Positions 1 to 8,898 are shown, counted from the stretch's first letter. The stretch: 64,000 nucleotides of DNA from Paenibacillus_V sp046244365 (GCF_046244365.1 NZ_CP176395.1:4216001-4280000), one strand, 5' to 3'. Numbers and translations are program-made. Notes: generated from the sequence alone by a model not told the origin.

Positions 1-1
1 T

Positions 2-439
2 GTTTTCGGGAAGCTGTGGCAAAAACAGGCGTTATCCCGGTTCAGCCGCACCTTCTGTTCGCTGTTCGCGGCTGCGATTCCGATGCTGCAAATGATGTCG
101 ATCGTTTCGGCGGTCGTCGGAAACGAAGTCATGGCCAAGCTGATCCGAGAAGCGCGCGAGGGCGTACGGGGAGGGGCTTCCATCACGGAGCCGCTGCGCA
201 ATTCCTGGTTGTTTCCCCCGATGGTCGTGCAGATGCTCGCGGTCGGCGAACGAACGGGGGCACTGGACACGATGCTGGAGAAAGTCGCCGATTTCTACGA
301 GGCGGATGTCGACGCGATGGCCGACCGGTTGAAAGCGATGCTGGAGCCGCTAATGATTGTCGTCCTGGCCGTCATCGTCGGAACGATCGTGCTTGCCGTT
401 ATGCTGCCTTCGTTCAAGCTGATGGAGAATTTGCACTAA
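2..439 (+). CDS. pilC: PilC/GspF-type inner-membrane platform protein, C-terminal part
   Basis: The frame is open from the window edge and ends at TAA 437-439, so the 5' part lies outside the window. The visible 145 residues contain the T2SSF domain signature: an amphipathic helix followed by the GERTG motif (about residue 82), a long helix, and a C-terminal membrane segment (IVVLAVIVGTIVLAVMLPSF). This family forms the inner-membrane platform on which type IV pilus or pseudopilus subunits are assembled by a PilB-type ATPase. The following pilin, prepilin peptidase and PilM/N/O genes fit this role. Assignment to the family is secure. Whether the system makes a pilus or a DNA-uptake pseudopilus cannot be told from the sequence. 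Confidence 0.9.
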   Translation, partial: VFGKLWQKQALSRFSRTFCSLFAAAIPMLQMMSIVSAVVGNEVMAKLIREAREGVRGGASITEPLRNSWLFPPMVVQMLAVGERTGALDTMLEKVADFYEADVDAMADRLKAMLEPLMIVVLAVIVGTIVLAVMLPSFKLMENLH

Positions 440-627
440 TAAAGGTTATTTAAAAGTCACCTTATGATCACGATGCTAATCGAGAAGCGGATTCGACATC
501 GAATCTTGGGTTTAACTTCGAAGTGCGGCGCTCATTTCGTTCTGCCTAAACTCCGCGCCTCCTTCTTCCGTTTTACCCAACCTTCTCGGTGCTGATCAGT
601 CGACTTAATAAACATGCACGAATAGTG

Positions 628-646
628 GTTTTAACGTTGTTAAAAC
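628..646. promoter_or_regulatory. Perfect inverted repeat upstream of the pilin gene (possible operator)
   Basis: GTTTTAAC-gtt-GTTAAAAC is a perfect 8-bp inverted repeat with a 3-bp spacer, 34 bp before the pilin start codon. It has no T-tract directly after it and is AT-rich, so an operator or promoter-proximal site is more likely than a terminator. The binding factor is unknown. Confidence 0.35.
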
Positions 647-679
647 ATAAATGATTTTATTTTGAGGGGAGAGATTTTC

Positions 680-1063
680 ATGGCAATCATGAAAATGAAA
701 CTGAAGCTTTACAAGAATCAAAAGGGTATGACGCTGATCGAGTTGCTTGCAGTTGTCGTTATTTTAGGGATATTGGCGGCTGTCGCAGGAACCGTAATCG
801 TAAAAAGCTTCGACAGCGCAAAAACAAACGCAGATGCAACAAGCATCAAAGTCATTACTGATGCTGCTCAAAGATATGTGATGGATAAAAATCCGAGTGA
901 TGTATCAACCGTTACCGTAAATGCATTGGTTTCTGCTGGTTATTTACCGTCGGCTCCGGCTGCTACGGCAGACAAAAATAAGCCTGTCTTTAAATTAACT
1001 GTAACGAAAGATGCTGACGGGAATTATAAATTTGATGTTGTAGCAGCAGCAACATCATCTTAA
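680..1063 (+). CDS. Type IV pilin-like protein (prepilin, class III signal)
   Basis: A 127-residue protein with a short charged leader ending QKG, then MTLIELLAVVVILGILAAVA: the classic prepilin cleavage site (after Gly), Glu at +5 and the hydrophobic N-terminal helix. The remainder is a small globular domain without a visible C-terminal disulfide pair. The ATG at 680 follows GAGGGGAGAG. An in-frame TTG at 662 is possible but lacks a good ribosome site. Its position between the platform gene and the prepilin peptidase, with its own 220-bp upstream region and a terminator after it, suggests it is the major (abundant) pilin of this locus. Position +1 is Met rather than the usual Phe. Confidence 0.9.
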   Translation: MAIMKMKLKLYKNQKGMTLIELLAVVVILGILAAVAGTVIVKSFDSAKTNADATSIKVITDAAQRYVMDKNPSDVSTVTVNALVSAGYLPSAPAATADKNKPVFKLTVTKDADGNYKFDVVAAATSS

Positions 1064-1085
1064 ACAGTATCAAGATAGTTCTTTT

Positions 1086-1112
1086 AAGGTAACTCCCCCG
1101 AGTTACCTTTCT
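1086..1112 (+). terminator. Intrinsic terminator after pilin gene
   Basis: AAGGTAACTC-cccc-GAGTTACCTT forms a 10-bp perfect stem followed by TCTT, directly after the pilin stop codon. It could reduce read-through into the prepilin peptidase gene, giving high pilin and low peptidase expression. Confidence 0.7.
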
Positions 1113-1141
1113 TACTCCAAAGGGAAGGAGCTGCCGCTGGC

Positions 1142-1960
1142 ATGCTTATCGATTTGGCTGATTTTTACGGGACGATGCTTCGCGATAACCTTTGGTTGCT
1201 GAGCGCCGTGTCGGCCGCGCTTGGTTTGTTAGTCGGCAGCTTCCTCAATGTGGTCGCGATTCGGCTTCCGCTGAAACGATCTATCGTTTATCCTCCGTCG
1301 CACTGCACGAGCTGTAAGCACCGCCTCCACGCGGTCGATCTCATACCGGTAGTGAGCTATTTGCTCCTGCGAGGGAAGTGCCGTTACTGCGGCCATCAAG
1401 TTTCGTCGTTCTACGCGGTAGGCGAGGTGGTGACCGCTGCGCTGTTTGCGGTTATCGCCTGGCAAACCGGATTTTCGGCGAATCTCGTTATCGGACTGCT
1501 ATTTGCAGCCGTACTCGTTACCGCTTCAATCAGCGATTTGCATTACCGGCTCATTCCGGACCGGCTCGTCTTGTTCGGCGTCGTCGCAGGAGGCCTGCTC
1601 AGGTTATGGAATCATCCGCTACCGCTTTGGAACTACGCTGTGGCGTCTCTGCTGGGAGGCGCAATCCTGTTCGCATTGGCTTCGCTTGCTTCGTCCTTGA
1701 TGAAGAAAGAAGCGCTTGGCGGGGGCGACTTGAAGCTTTTTGCTTTTGTCGGCATAGTGCTCGGAATAAAATTAACGCTGTTAACTTTGTTTGTGTCCAG
1801 CTTATTGGGTTCGGTCATTGGAATCCTGCTCATCGCCTCAGGCAAAATCAAACGCGAGGCTTATCTTCCGTTCGGACCGTTTATAGGGCTGGCGGGGGTG
1901 CTCGTTTTTTTGTGGGGGGAGCGCTGGATCGACTTCTATTTTTCTCTGATTCTAGGTTGA
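1142..1960 (+). CDS. pilD: Prepilin peptidase (type IV leader peptidase, A24 family)
   Basis: This 272-residue polytopic membrane protein cleaves, and in many homologues N-methylates, prepilins. It has GSFLNVVAIRLP near residue 32, two CxxC pairs (CTSC and CRYC, about residues 58-83) of the cytoplasmic zinc-binding methylase-type domain, and the two catalytic aspartates in SISDLHYRLIPD and GGGDLKLF. The ATG at 1142 follows GAAGGAG. The substrates are presumably the pilin at 680, the minor prepilins at 7755 and 8254, and perhaps the Flp pilin of the Tad locus. The length is typical of the family. Confidence 0.95.
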   Translation: MLIDLADFYGTMLRDNLWLLSAVSAALGLLVGSFLNVVAIRLPLKRSIVYPPSHCTSCKHRLHAVDLIPVVSYLLLRGKCRYCGHQVSSFYAVGEVVTAALFAVIAWQTGFSANLVIGLLFAAVLVTASISDLHYRLIPDRLVLFGVVAGGLLRLWNHPLPLWNYAVASLLGGAILFALASLASSLMKKEALGGGDLKLFAFVGIVLGIKLTLLTLFVSSLLGSVIGILLIASGKIKREAYLPFGPFIGLAGVLVFLWGERWIDFYFSLILG

Positions 1961-1999
1961 TTTGGATCTTATATAAACAAAAAAAAGGAGGCTGCGGCA

Positions 2000-3214
2000 A
2001 TGAAACTATCCGATATCATTCATCAAGTTTTGCCGGGGCGCACCTCCTTGGGATTGGAAATCACCGATACGTCCATCAAGCTGGCTGAGGTCGTCAGTGC
2101 AAAAAATCGGCAGCCTGAAATACGCCGCGTGCTCACTGAGAGCTTGCCGCCTGGCGTTGTCGAGGAAGGGAAGCTTATAAGACCGTTGGTTGTGATCCAG
2201 ACGCTGCAAACGATGATTCATCGGGCGGGTATCAAAACTAAAAGGGTACATATGGTTGCGCCAAGTCAAATGCTGATGGTACGGTTTCTGAAAATGCCTG
2301 ACATCCCGTATAAAGAGCTTTCAAAGGTGATCGATTTTGAAGTGAAGCACAACATTCACCTGCCGTTTGAAAATCCGTACTACGATTTTATGAAATTGAA
2401 CGGCTCCAACCATTCGAAAGGGAAACGAAAAACAACGGCCAAGCTGCCGGCAGCCAGCGAACATGCAATGGCGTTCAATCAAGCGGCGGCTGCATCCGAT
2501 GCCGGGCATTACGATCTGTCGAATTCGAGAGCTTCCTTATTTGACGATTACAGACAGGAGCAGAGAAACGAAGGCGAATCGCCTCTATCGATGCCATGCG
2601 ATGTCATGCTGGTAGCTGCTCCCAAAGAGCTGATCGACAGCTATAAAGAAGCGGCGGAAGCGGCTGGTTTAAAGCCGGCTGCGATGGAGTTCAAGGCGCT
2701 ATCGCTTTTTCGGTTGATTGAGCAGGAAGTAGCCGATGCACGATCGCAAACGTTGCTTGTTCTCGATATTAATGAAACCGCATCGGATATGAGCATTTTT
2801 CACGAGGGGCAGCTGAAAATAACGCGAAGCGTCCCGGTTTCCTTTGCCATAATGAAGGATGAGGAGGCTGACGCCACGATAAAGCCGGGGTTCGATTTGT
2901 TCGCCGAGTTCGAGCAGCCAAGCGATAATGACGGTTACGGGCAAGCCATTGGCGAGCTGGTGCATGAGCTGGAACGGTTAATGAATTTTTACCGGTATAC
3001 GCTGAACAATCGCACGCAGCAATTTTCGGCGTTGTATATTTCGGGAGATGTGGAGAACGCGGACCGTATTGCAGAGACGCTTAAAAGCCGATTTTCCCAG
3101 CCGGTGGTGATGATTCCCTTGCGTTCGTTAAAGCTGAATCATCCGCAATTGCATGATGCGGCTCTCCGCTGCTCCGTCCCGATCGGATTAGCGATTAGGA
3201 GGGATCGGACATGA
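2000..3214 (+). CDS. pilM: Type IV pilus assembly protein PilM
   Basis: A 404-residue actin-like ATPase fold protein. The N-terminus (SLGLEITDTSIKLAEV) is the phosphate-1 motif of PilM, and the C-terminal half carries ALYISGD with the usual PilM spacing. PilM sits in the cytoplasm and binds the N-terminal tail of PilN, coupling the motor to the PilN/PilO membrane complex. AAAAAGGAGG precedes the start. The stop overlaps the PilN start (ATGA), indicating translational coupling. An inserted low-complexity region around residues 135-200 (basic and Ala/Ser/Asn-rich) is longer than in proteobacterial PilM. Confidence 0.85.
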   Translation: MKLSDIIHQVLPGRTSLGLEITDTSIKLAEVVSAKNRQPEIRRVLTESLPPGVVEEGKLIRPLVVIQTLQTMIHRAGIKTKRVHMVAPSQMLMVRFLKMPDIPYKELSKVIDFEVKHNIHLPFENPYYDFMKLNGSNHSKGKRKTTAKLPAASEHAMAFNQAAAASDAGHYDLSNSRASLFDDYRQEQRNEGESPLSMPCDVMLVAAPKELIDSYKEAAEAAGLKPAAMEFKALSLFRLIEQEVADARSQTLLVLDINETASDMSIFHEGQLKITRSVPVSFAIMKDEEADATIKPGFDLFAEFEQPSDNDGYGQAIGELVHELERLMNFYRYTLNNRTQQFSALYISGDVENADRIAETLKSRFSQPVVMIPLRSLKLNHPQLHDAALRCSVPIGLAIRRDRT

Positions 3215-4158
3215 GATCGATCAACCTTTTGCCCCGGATTCCCATTGTGCAAAGACTGTTCGTTCCGCTGCTTGCAGGAACGGTTCTTATATTTGGTTGT
3301 TCGGGAGTCGCCATTACCTATGTCCATTTCAAAATGAAAACAGACGCAGAGCAGCAAAAACACGAACTTGCCGAGCTCGACAAGCAGATCGGGCGTTTAA
3401 CCGCGGAGCGTCAAATCGATGCCGGCACGCAAACCTATCGGGCGCTCCTCGACGAGACGAAGAAGCTGTCCGATGCAAGAATGGATTGGCAGGCGGTTAT
3501 GCAAGAATTGACGTCGCCGCTACCGTCCGCTTCACGATTGTCGGGGCTTTCGGCCAAGGCGGAGAAACTTTCGGTTATTTTGGATTTCTCGGATATGAAA
3601 GCAGCGGCCGAGTATGTTCGGACTTTACAGAAACAAAGCCTCTTCGATTCGGTCGCCATCAAGAGTGCGGAAGTGAAAGCATTCACGCCGCAGCTCGAGT
3701 CCGCTCAGTCGTTGCTGCCGCAGGGGATAGACCCGGTACCGGATGTCGCAGTTCCTTCCCTGGCGGAAGAGGAGCGTTCGGAGCCAGCAGCGCCGATTCC
3801 GTCTGCAGAGGCCGTTACGGCAGAGCAGCTAACCGAAGCGTGGCTGAAAAACAAGAAGGTCGAGCGAGATTCAGCCGATTCGCTTCTCCAGCAGCTTGAT
3901 TGGATGATGTACCGGCAGCAGGCGAAGGAGCGGTATGGCATTTCGCTTCCCGAGCGTCCGGCCGCAGCGGGTTCAACCGCATCGTCTGCACCGTACGGAA
4001 CGCCGGCTCCTACGCCGTCGCCATCCTCTGCGACAAGAAGCGTGCCGCCTGCTCGGACCCCGACCCCGGCACCGACTCCGTCGCCAACTGTGAAACCGGT
4101 CAACATTGTACAGCTCTCGCTGGACATTGTCCTGAAGCCGGTCATGCCAAGTAAGTAG
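3211..4158 (+). CDS. pilN: PilN-like inner-membrane assembly protein
   Basis: 315 residues beginning MRSINLLP, the conserved PilN tail that docks into PilM, followed by one transmembrane helix (about residues 18-40) and a coiled-coil plus ferredoxin-like periplasmic-type domain. The C-terminal ~60 residues are very rich in Pro, Thr and Ala (repeated TPAPTP-like segments), unusual for PilN and probably a flexible extracytoplasmic linker. It overlaps pilM by 4 nt and is followed by the PilO-like gene after a 4-nt gap. Confidence 0.8.
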   Translation: MRSINLLPRIPIVQRLFVPLLAGTVLIFGCSGVAITYVHFKMKTDAEQQKHELAELDKQIGRLTAERQIDAGTQTYRALLDETKKLSDARMDWQAVMQELTSPLPSASRLSGLSAKAEKLSVILDFSDMKAAAEYVRTLQKQSLFDSVAIKSAEVKAFTPQLESAQSLLPQGIDPVPDVAVPSLAEEERSEPAAPIPSAEAVTAEQLTEAWLKNKKVERDSADSLLQQLDWMMYRQQAKERYGISLPERPAAAGSTASSAPYGTPAPTPSPSSATRSVPPARTPTPAPTPSPTVKPVNIVQLSLDIVLKPVMPSK

Positions 4159-4162
4159 GTGA

Positions 4163-5014
4163 ATGATGGAACATGACTTATTGCGCGACTTGGTCGCGAA
4201 GCTGAGAAAACCGGCATTCGTTATTATTTTATTGGTCATAGCCGGATTGGTTGTCAATATAATGCTGCTAGTCCTCTTTATTGTGCCGGACTTGTTCTTG
4301 AAGGAGAACCAGCAATCCGCTCTTAACGCCAAGCAAAAACAAGTGGACGAATGGATGGCCCGTCCGCTTCCTGCGCTCGCATCTCCGGCGGATTTCCGGA
4401 AGCTATACGGGCAATTGCCTTCGCAGCCCGATACGGCAGGCTTCGTCCTGCACTTGAGAGAACTGGAGCTGACAACCGGGGTGACCTTGTCATCCGTCGG
4501 TTTTGGAAAAGGGAGCGGTCCATCTGCAAGCAACCTGGAGTCTGAGCTTGCCAAAGCAACTTCCGCCAATGGCAATTCGTCCGGCGCGCAGCCCTCGCCA
4601 AGTCCTCAGACTTCGTATGGTACGGGATTTGCGGAAAATAAGCCGAAGCTGGTGCAGCAAGAGGAAGCTTCTTTAACCATAAGCGGAACGTACGCGCAAT
4701 CGATCGACTTTATCAACCGCTTGCGCTTGCTGGAGCGAATCGCGACGTTGAACGAATGGGATATGGTGATCGGATCCGCGTCGTCTCGAGCGGATAACTC
4801 GAGCCTATCCGGGCTGCGCGACGAAACCGATCAAACGATCACCACTACGATCAAGCTTACGATCTATTATTCTAAAGCCATGGAGCCAGGGGAAAGCGGC
4901 TCTGCAACCGGTCAGACGAAGAGGGATGCGAGCGTTCGAAGCGGCGATCCGACGTTATCCGACGCAGCGTTCCGAGACATACTTGGCCAATCGGGTCATA
5001 CGACAAATCCATAA
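4163..5014 (+). CDS. pilO: PilO-like pilus assembly protein
   Basis: 283 residues with one N-terminal membrane helix (about residues 17-40), a short coiled coil, and a PilO-type extracytoplasmic domain that includes the segment LTISGTYAQSIDFINRLRLLERI, shown here by key residues G, Y, F and LERI at about 172-193. PilO partners PilN in the alignment subcomplex. Two adjacent ATG codons (4163, 4166) are both usable. A Ser/Pro-rich insert around residues 130-155 interrupts the domain. Identification rests on position and architecture. Confidence 0.75.
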   Translation: MMEHDLLRDLVAKLRKPAFVIILLVIAGLVVNIMLLVLFIVPDLFLKENQQSALNAKQKQVDEWMARPLPALASPADFRKLYGQLPSQPDTAGFVLHLRELELTTGVTLSSVGFGKGSGPSASNLESELAKATSANGNSSGAQPSPSPQTSYGTGFAENKPKLVQQEEASLTISGTYAQSIDFINRLRLLERIATLNEWDMVIGSASSRADNSSLSGLRDETDQTITTTIKLTIYYSKAMEPGESGSATGQTKRDASVRSGDPTLSDAAFRDILGQSGHTTNP

Positions 5015-5038
5015 AGTTAACTGGCGGAGGCGTGTACG

Positions 5039-5647
5039 ATGAACAAAAAAACAGTTCTTGCCGCGCTCGTTCTCATGCTGCTATGCAGCGGCGCTGCTTG
5101 GGCGGAAGGCAGATACCGCACGATTGAAGTGTATATTGACAAGATTCAGGTCGCGGTAAACGGACACCGAACGAATATCGACAAGGAGTCGATATTCTAC
5201 GAGGGCTCCGTTTATGTGCCGCTTCGCAGTTTAGCCGAGATGCTGGGCGCCAAAACGACATGGGACAACGAGACGCGAACGGTCGAACTCGATTTTCTTG
5301 CCGATCGCGACGAAGTCGTGGAGTCGGCCTATTATAAAGGCTTGTATCAGTACATGGCGTTGGAGCATCAAAGAAATATGAGCATGATGATCGAGGCATT
5401 CGGCAATGACGATACGGCGAAGCTGCGTAAGGTCGCCGACTCGTACGAGAGCCTGAAGTCCTTAAGCGCCAGCATTCTGGACAACGGCACGGCGGAGGTT
5501 ATCGCCAAGCTGACCATGTCGGTGGAATGGCTTCGCGGAGGTTGGGAAACCAAAAAGCCGGATAGTGATATTCAGCTGGCATGGGCCGCTTTTAAAGAAA
5601 ATGCAGGTCAATTGAATGAACTCTTGCGAGCTAAACTTCATATGTAA
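5039..5647 (+). CDS. Secreted stalk-domain (copper amine oxidase N-like) protein
   Basis: 202 residues with a Sec signal peptide (cleavage probably after AWA, residue 22). A compact stalk domain follows: VYVPLRSLAEMLGAKTTWD is the hallmark of the copper-amine-oxidase N-terminal-like repeat common in Paenibacillaceae surface proteins. The C-terminal ~100 residues are helical. Such domains are found in exported proteins of Gram-positive bacteria, and the catalytic amine oxidase domain is absent. It is the last gene of the pilMNO run (25-nt gap after the PilO-like gene), so an extracellular pilus-associated or wall-associated role is inferred. Confidence 0.75.
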   Translation: MNKKTVLAALVLMLLCSGAAWAEGRYRTIEVYIDKIQVAVNGHRTNIDKESIFYEGSVYVPLRSLAEMLGAKTTWDNETRTVELDFLADRDEVVESAYYKGLYQYMALEHQRNMSMMIEAFGNDDTAKLRKVADSYESLKSLSASILDNGTAEVIAKLTMSVEWLRGGWETKKPDSDIQLAWAAFKENAGQLNELLRAKLHM

Positions 5648-5679
5648 CGAGTAATCTTTAAGTGAAAGTCACCGCAAAG

Positions 5680-5728
5680 AAAACTCCCTGTTTGAACGCT
5701 TCTTAGAAGTCGATCGCAGGGAGTTTTT
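5680..5728. terminator. Bidirectional terminator between convergent genes
   Basis: AAAACTCCCTG (5680-5690) pairs with CAGGGAGTTTT (5717-5727) and has T/A tracts on both sides. It lies between the forward stalk-domain gene and the reverse PilX-like gene and can serve both. Confidence 0.75.
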
Positions 5729-5738
5729 GCGAGCCGGG

Positions 5739-7700
5739 CTATTTGGTCGACCAGTCGCCGAATTCGAGCTGGGGGTCGCTTCCCGCAGTGCCTCCGGCGG
5801 GAGGGAAGCAATCGATGACGACCCCGCCTGGAGGCTTCCAGCCGGAGGATACGTATATCTCCTTGCCTGTCGTAAGGCCTCCTACATGAACCGTCCCGGA
5901 ACCGCCATCCAAGTTGCCGAAGGTGATGGTGTCAATCGAGCCGACAAAACTTTTGACGTCTATCTTGTTGCTGCCGGCGAATTCGATTTTGTTTTTGGAT
6001 AGGACGGTTCCGTCGACGTTCAAATTACCGATTTGTCCGCTGAACCTGAAGCCGGCACCGTTGCCATACGTACTGCCTGACAGCATCGAGTCCTTCACAT
6101 GCAGATTCCCTACATATTTGAAACCGAGTGAGCCGGCCGCATAAATCGAACCGTCGATCGTCGTGCCGGAAATCGTATTGTCGAACGTTACGTTGCGTCC
6201 GCTGCTGATGCTTCCCGTCAAGCTGAAATTGTCCAGCGATCCGTTAAACAGGACATCTTGGCCGGCAATGATCGATCCGCTGCCCGTTAGGGCAAAGGAA
6301 TTCGTGCTGCTTTGGAATTGCACCGTACCGCCGCCGCTGATCGAGCCGTTTATGGCTGCACTGCCCAAATGCGAAAAGGTCAAATTACCTGCTGATCGAA
6401 TCGAGCCGCCCTGCAGCTTAAGCTCATTGACCGTCCCGCCGAACGCGATGTCTCCTTGGCTGCTGACGTTTTGTCCGACAAGGAGTTTACCGATACTTTG
6501 AAATGTGAGATTGTCTTTTGCTACGATCGATTGGCCGATATCCGCGGAGCCGATCGAACCGGAATAAGCGATTCCTTTGCGGCTGCTTATGGTGCCGGAA
6601 ACTTTAAGCTTCGCCAGATTATCATGCTGGATGCCCGTCTCCGCCAATATAGAGCCGCCGACCGTGAGACCGACCGAAGCGTCGTCGATGCCTTTAAAGT
6701 TGATGTCGGCTTTGCTGCTGATCGTTCCGCCGATTTGAACGGCTTTAGCGCCGTTAAAGGAGATCGGCCCACCGGAAATGATATTGCCGGCGACAGTCAA
6801 TTTTTGCAAATAGGAATTGATCTTGATATTGCCGCCTGCGATCATATTTCCGTTAATCGTAATGTCGGTGAAATTATTCGATATTTCAATATCGCCGCCC
6901 GCCGCCAGGTCGCCGTTTACGACCAGGACATTGCCCCCTTTGTTGGAAATGGTAATATTTCCGGAATAGGCAGTAGGGCCTTGCGGGCTATCGCTGATTT
7001 GACGGTTCCCGGCGGTCAAGGAGTAACCGGCTAGCGGGACATTTAAAGGTGCGATTGGCGTGACCGGTGTTAGCGGCAGCGGACGCTCGGCCATTTTGGC
7101 ATCGAAATAGCTTTCGAATTGTTGTTTGTACTGCACGAAAGGAATCGATGTATCGACTAAGGGTGCCGAGTTGTCTTCGGTTACGAAAATTTTATGGCTG
7201 TTGCCGTGCTGGCTGTAAAGGGGCGGATCCGCAACTGCGATGACATCCTTGCCGAAAATCGCACCCGCCGTGCCTGTAGAGCCGGGGGTGAGCTTGAACC
7301 GCAAGGTGACGGATTTATCCTTGGCAAGCTTATCCGAACCGACGGTACGGGCCGATGTCAGCTTGAAGTAGGAGCTGTCGAGCGTGTCGATCCCGAACGA
7401 TAAACTCGGTTTATGGTCCAGCGTCAATGGCTTCGCGTTGAAAGCCGAAACGAAAGCTTCTACCTGCGGTTGACCCAAATTGAGCTTCTGGGTTGCAACG
7501 GCTTCCTTTAACGCGCGTTTTGCGATGGCGGCTCCGGATTCTGCGGCATAGTTGGCGACCTCGATATTTTCGCCTTTTTTGGAGCTGGTATATCCCTGCA
7601 TGGCCGCGGTTAATAACGAGACGGCGAGGATCGAAACGAGAAAGACGAGAAAGAGAGCGAGCAGCAGGGCGGAACCTCGCTCGTTAGCCGTTAGTTTCAA
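5739..7700 (-). CDS. PilX-like N-terminal protein with long beta-solenoid (minor pilus component or adhesin candidate)
   Basis: 653 residues. The N-terminus (NERGSALLLALFLVFLVSILAVSLLTAAM) is PilX-like: a Gly-Ser start of a hydrophobic helix without the +5 Glu, as in type IV pilus minor subunits. Residues ~240-610 are tandem imperfect repeats of roughly 18-36 residues rich in Gly, Ser, Ile and Asn (patterns such as xVxGxIxSxGxIxF), strongly suggesting a parallel beta-helix related to bactofilin/polymer-forming repeats. The start is a TTG at 7698-7700 preceded by AAAGGAAG. It is transcribed divergently from the prepilin pair at 7755. An extracellular tip adhesin or cargo is inferred. Its reverse orientation inside a forward pilus locus is unusual. 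Confidence 0.7.
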   Translation of the reverse strand: MKLTANERGSALLLALFLVFLVSILAVSLLTAAMQGYTSSKKGENIEVANYAAESGAAIAKRALKEAVATQKLNLGQPQVEAFVSAFNAKPLTLDHKPSLSFGIDTLDSSYFKLTSARTVGSDKLAKDKSVTLRFKLTPGSTGTAGAIFGKDVIAVADPPLYSQHGNSHKIFVTEDNSAPLVDTSIPFVQYKQQFESYFDAKMAERPLPLTPVTPIAPLNVPLAGYSLTAGNRQISDSPQGPTAYSGNITISNKGGNVLVVNGDLAAGGDIEISNNFTDITINGNMIAGGNIKINSYLQKLTVAGNIISGGPISFNGAKAVQIGGTISSKADINFKGIDDASVGLTVGGSILAETGIQHDNLAKLKVSGTISSRKGIAYSGSIGSADIGQSIVAKDNLTFQSIGKLLVGQNVSSQGDIAFGGTVNELKLQGGSIRSAGNLTFSHLGSAAINGSISGGGTVQFQSSTNSFALTGSGSIIAGQDVLFNGSLDNFSLTGSISSGRNVTFDNTISGTTIDGSIYAAGSLGFKYVGNLHVKDSMLSGSTYGNGAGFRFSGQIGNLNVDGTVLSKNKIEFAGSNKIDVKSFVGSIDTITFGNLDGGSGTVHVGGLTTGKEIYVSSGWKPPGGVVIDCFPPAGGTAGSDPQLEFGDWSTK

Positions 7701-7754
7701 CTGACAGACTTCCTTTCGGTACAGGAGTAAGCTATAGTTTTTCTATGTAAGGAT

Positions 7755-8252
7755 GTGAACGCGTTGAAGTCGGAAAAGGGAATCACTTTAATTGAGCTGC
7801 TCGTCGCTATCGTGATCGTCACCATGTTGGTCTTATCGATCTCGTATTTGTTTACCAAAACGTACGAAAATTCGTATCGCGAAGAGAAAAAAGACGTATC
7901 GGTCAATATCGCCCGTACGGTCATGGAAGAGCTGAAGCGGAAGCTCAAAACGACGTCGGCTGTCGAAACGATTTACGAACAACCCGTCAATCTCGCGGGT
8001 TTGCGCCAGCTTCCTGGCTCGGAAATCAAACAACCTTCCGTCTACTTTCCGTCCGCATCGGACAAGCAATACGAAATCGTGATCAGCGTTCTTCACTTCG
8101 AGGACCAAAATTATCCGATTACGGATACGAACAATAAAAGCTTCGTTTTCAAGCTGAGCGACTTTTTCTCGCTTATTCAGGTAGAGGTCAAGCAGCATTC
8201 GATGAATACGAGCTACAAGGTGCAAAGTTATATGGAAATAAAGGGTGATTGA
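7755..8252 (+). CDS. Minor prepilin (N-methylation motif)
   Basis: 165 residues with the class III signal SEKG/ITLIELLVAIVIVTMLVLSI, in which the +5 Glu is present. The rest is a small alpha/beta domain. Start: GTG 7755 or TTG 7764; the sequence AAGGATGTG fits the TTG better by spacing. It is followed after 1 nt by a second prepilin, so the two are probably co-translated. Minor pilins of this size prime pilus assembly (PilV/PilW-like or GspI/J-like). The exact family is not recognised. Confidence 0.8.
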   Translation: MNALKSEKGITLIELLVAIVIVTMLVLSISYLFTKTYENSYREEKKDVSVNIARTVMEELKRKLKTTSAVETIYEQPVNLAGLRQLPGSEIKQPSVYFPSASDKQYEIVISVLHFEDQNYPITDTNNKSFVFKLSDFFSLIQVEVKQHSMNTSYKVQSYMEIKGD

Positions 8253-8253
8253 G

Positions 8254-8751
8254 ATGCGGATCAAGTCAGAGAGAGGCGTTACCCTTATCGAGCTGCTCGC
8301 CGCGATTACGATCATGGCATTCGTCATTGGACTGGTTACGACGCTAATCTATCAAAGCAACTTAGGCTATAAAACGATAACGTCGCGAGAGTTTGTGCAA
8401 GAGCATTCTCGGATGTTTACCGAGCATCTGGTTAATCAAGTGCGCGCCAAGAAATATACGTCGGTCGGTCAGCCCGATCCCGCCGGCAATCAGCAGGTGC
8501 TGCTCGCACTCGATCTCCAGGACGAGCATATCCGTTATTTGTACGATGCGGCAGCCCAAACCATATCGGTCGAAATCCGGAAAGGCTCGGATAAAACCGT
8601 AATGAAGCTTACGGATCAAATCGTAAACACGGCTAGCGAGAAAATCGTGACGGTAAAGGGTGACAGGATCGACGTTCATTTGAAATATCAAGTTTCGAAT
8701 ACGAACGTACAGGAGTACCGCACAACCGTTTACGTCCCGTCCTGGCAATAA
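8254..8751 (+). CDS. Minor prepilin (PilW/GspJ-like)
   Basis: 165 residues with leader MRIKSERG followed by VTLIELLAAITIMAFVIGLV (cleavage after Gly, Glu at +5). The ATG at 8254 is preceded by AAGGGTG. A GTG three codons earlier overlaps the previous gene. The length and the Ser/Tyr-rich region after the helix resemble GspJ/PilW minor pilins. It is the end of the forward pilus cluster. Confidence 0.8.
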   Translation: MRIKSERGVTLIELLAAITIMAFVIGLVTTLIYQSNLGYKTITSREFVQEHSRMFTEHLVNQVRAKKYTSVGQPDPAGNQQVLLALDLQDEHIRYLYDAAAQTISVEIRKGSDKTVMKLTDQIVNTASEKIVTVKGDRIDVHLKYQVSNTNVQEYRTTVYVPSWQ

Positions 8752-8898
8752 TGATCGCTCTATTATACCATAAATTCGACAAATTTCGTCAGACGGCGAA
8801 CCTTTTCAAGCAGTTTGCCGAGCTCATAGCATACGTAGCCGAGACTCCCTCCTAGAAGGGCGCCGATCAGAATGTGGACGAGCAGGGAACCAAAGGAA

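Noticed and set aside
6456..7034. Forward ORFs opposite the solenoid gene
   Set aside because: They are antisense shadows of the repeat-rich coding sequence, without ribosome sites.
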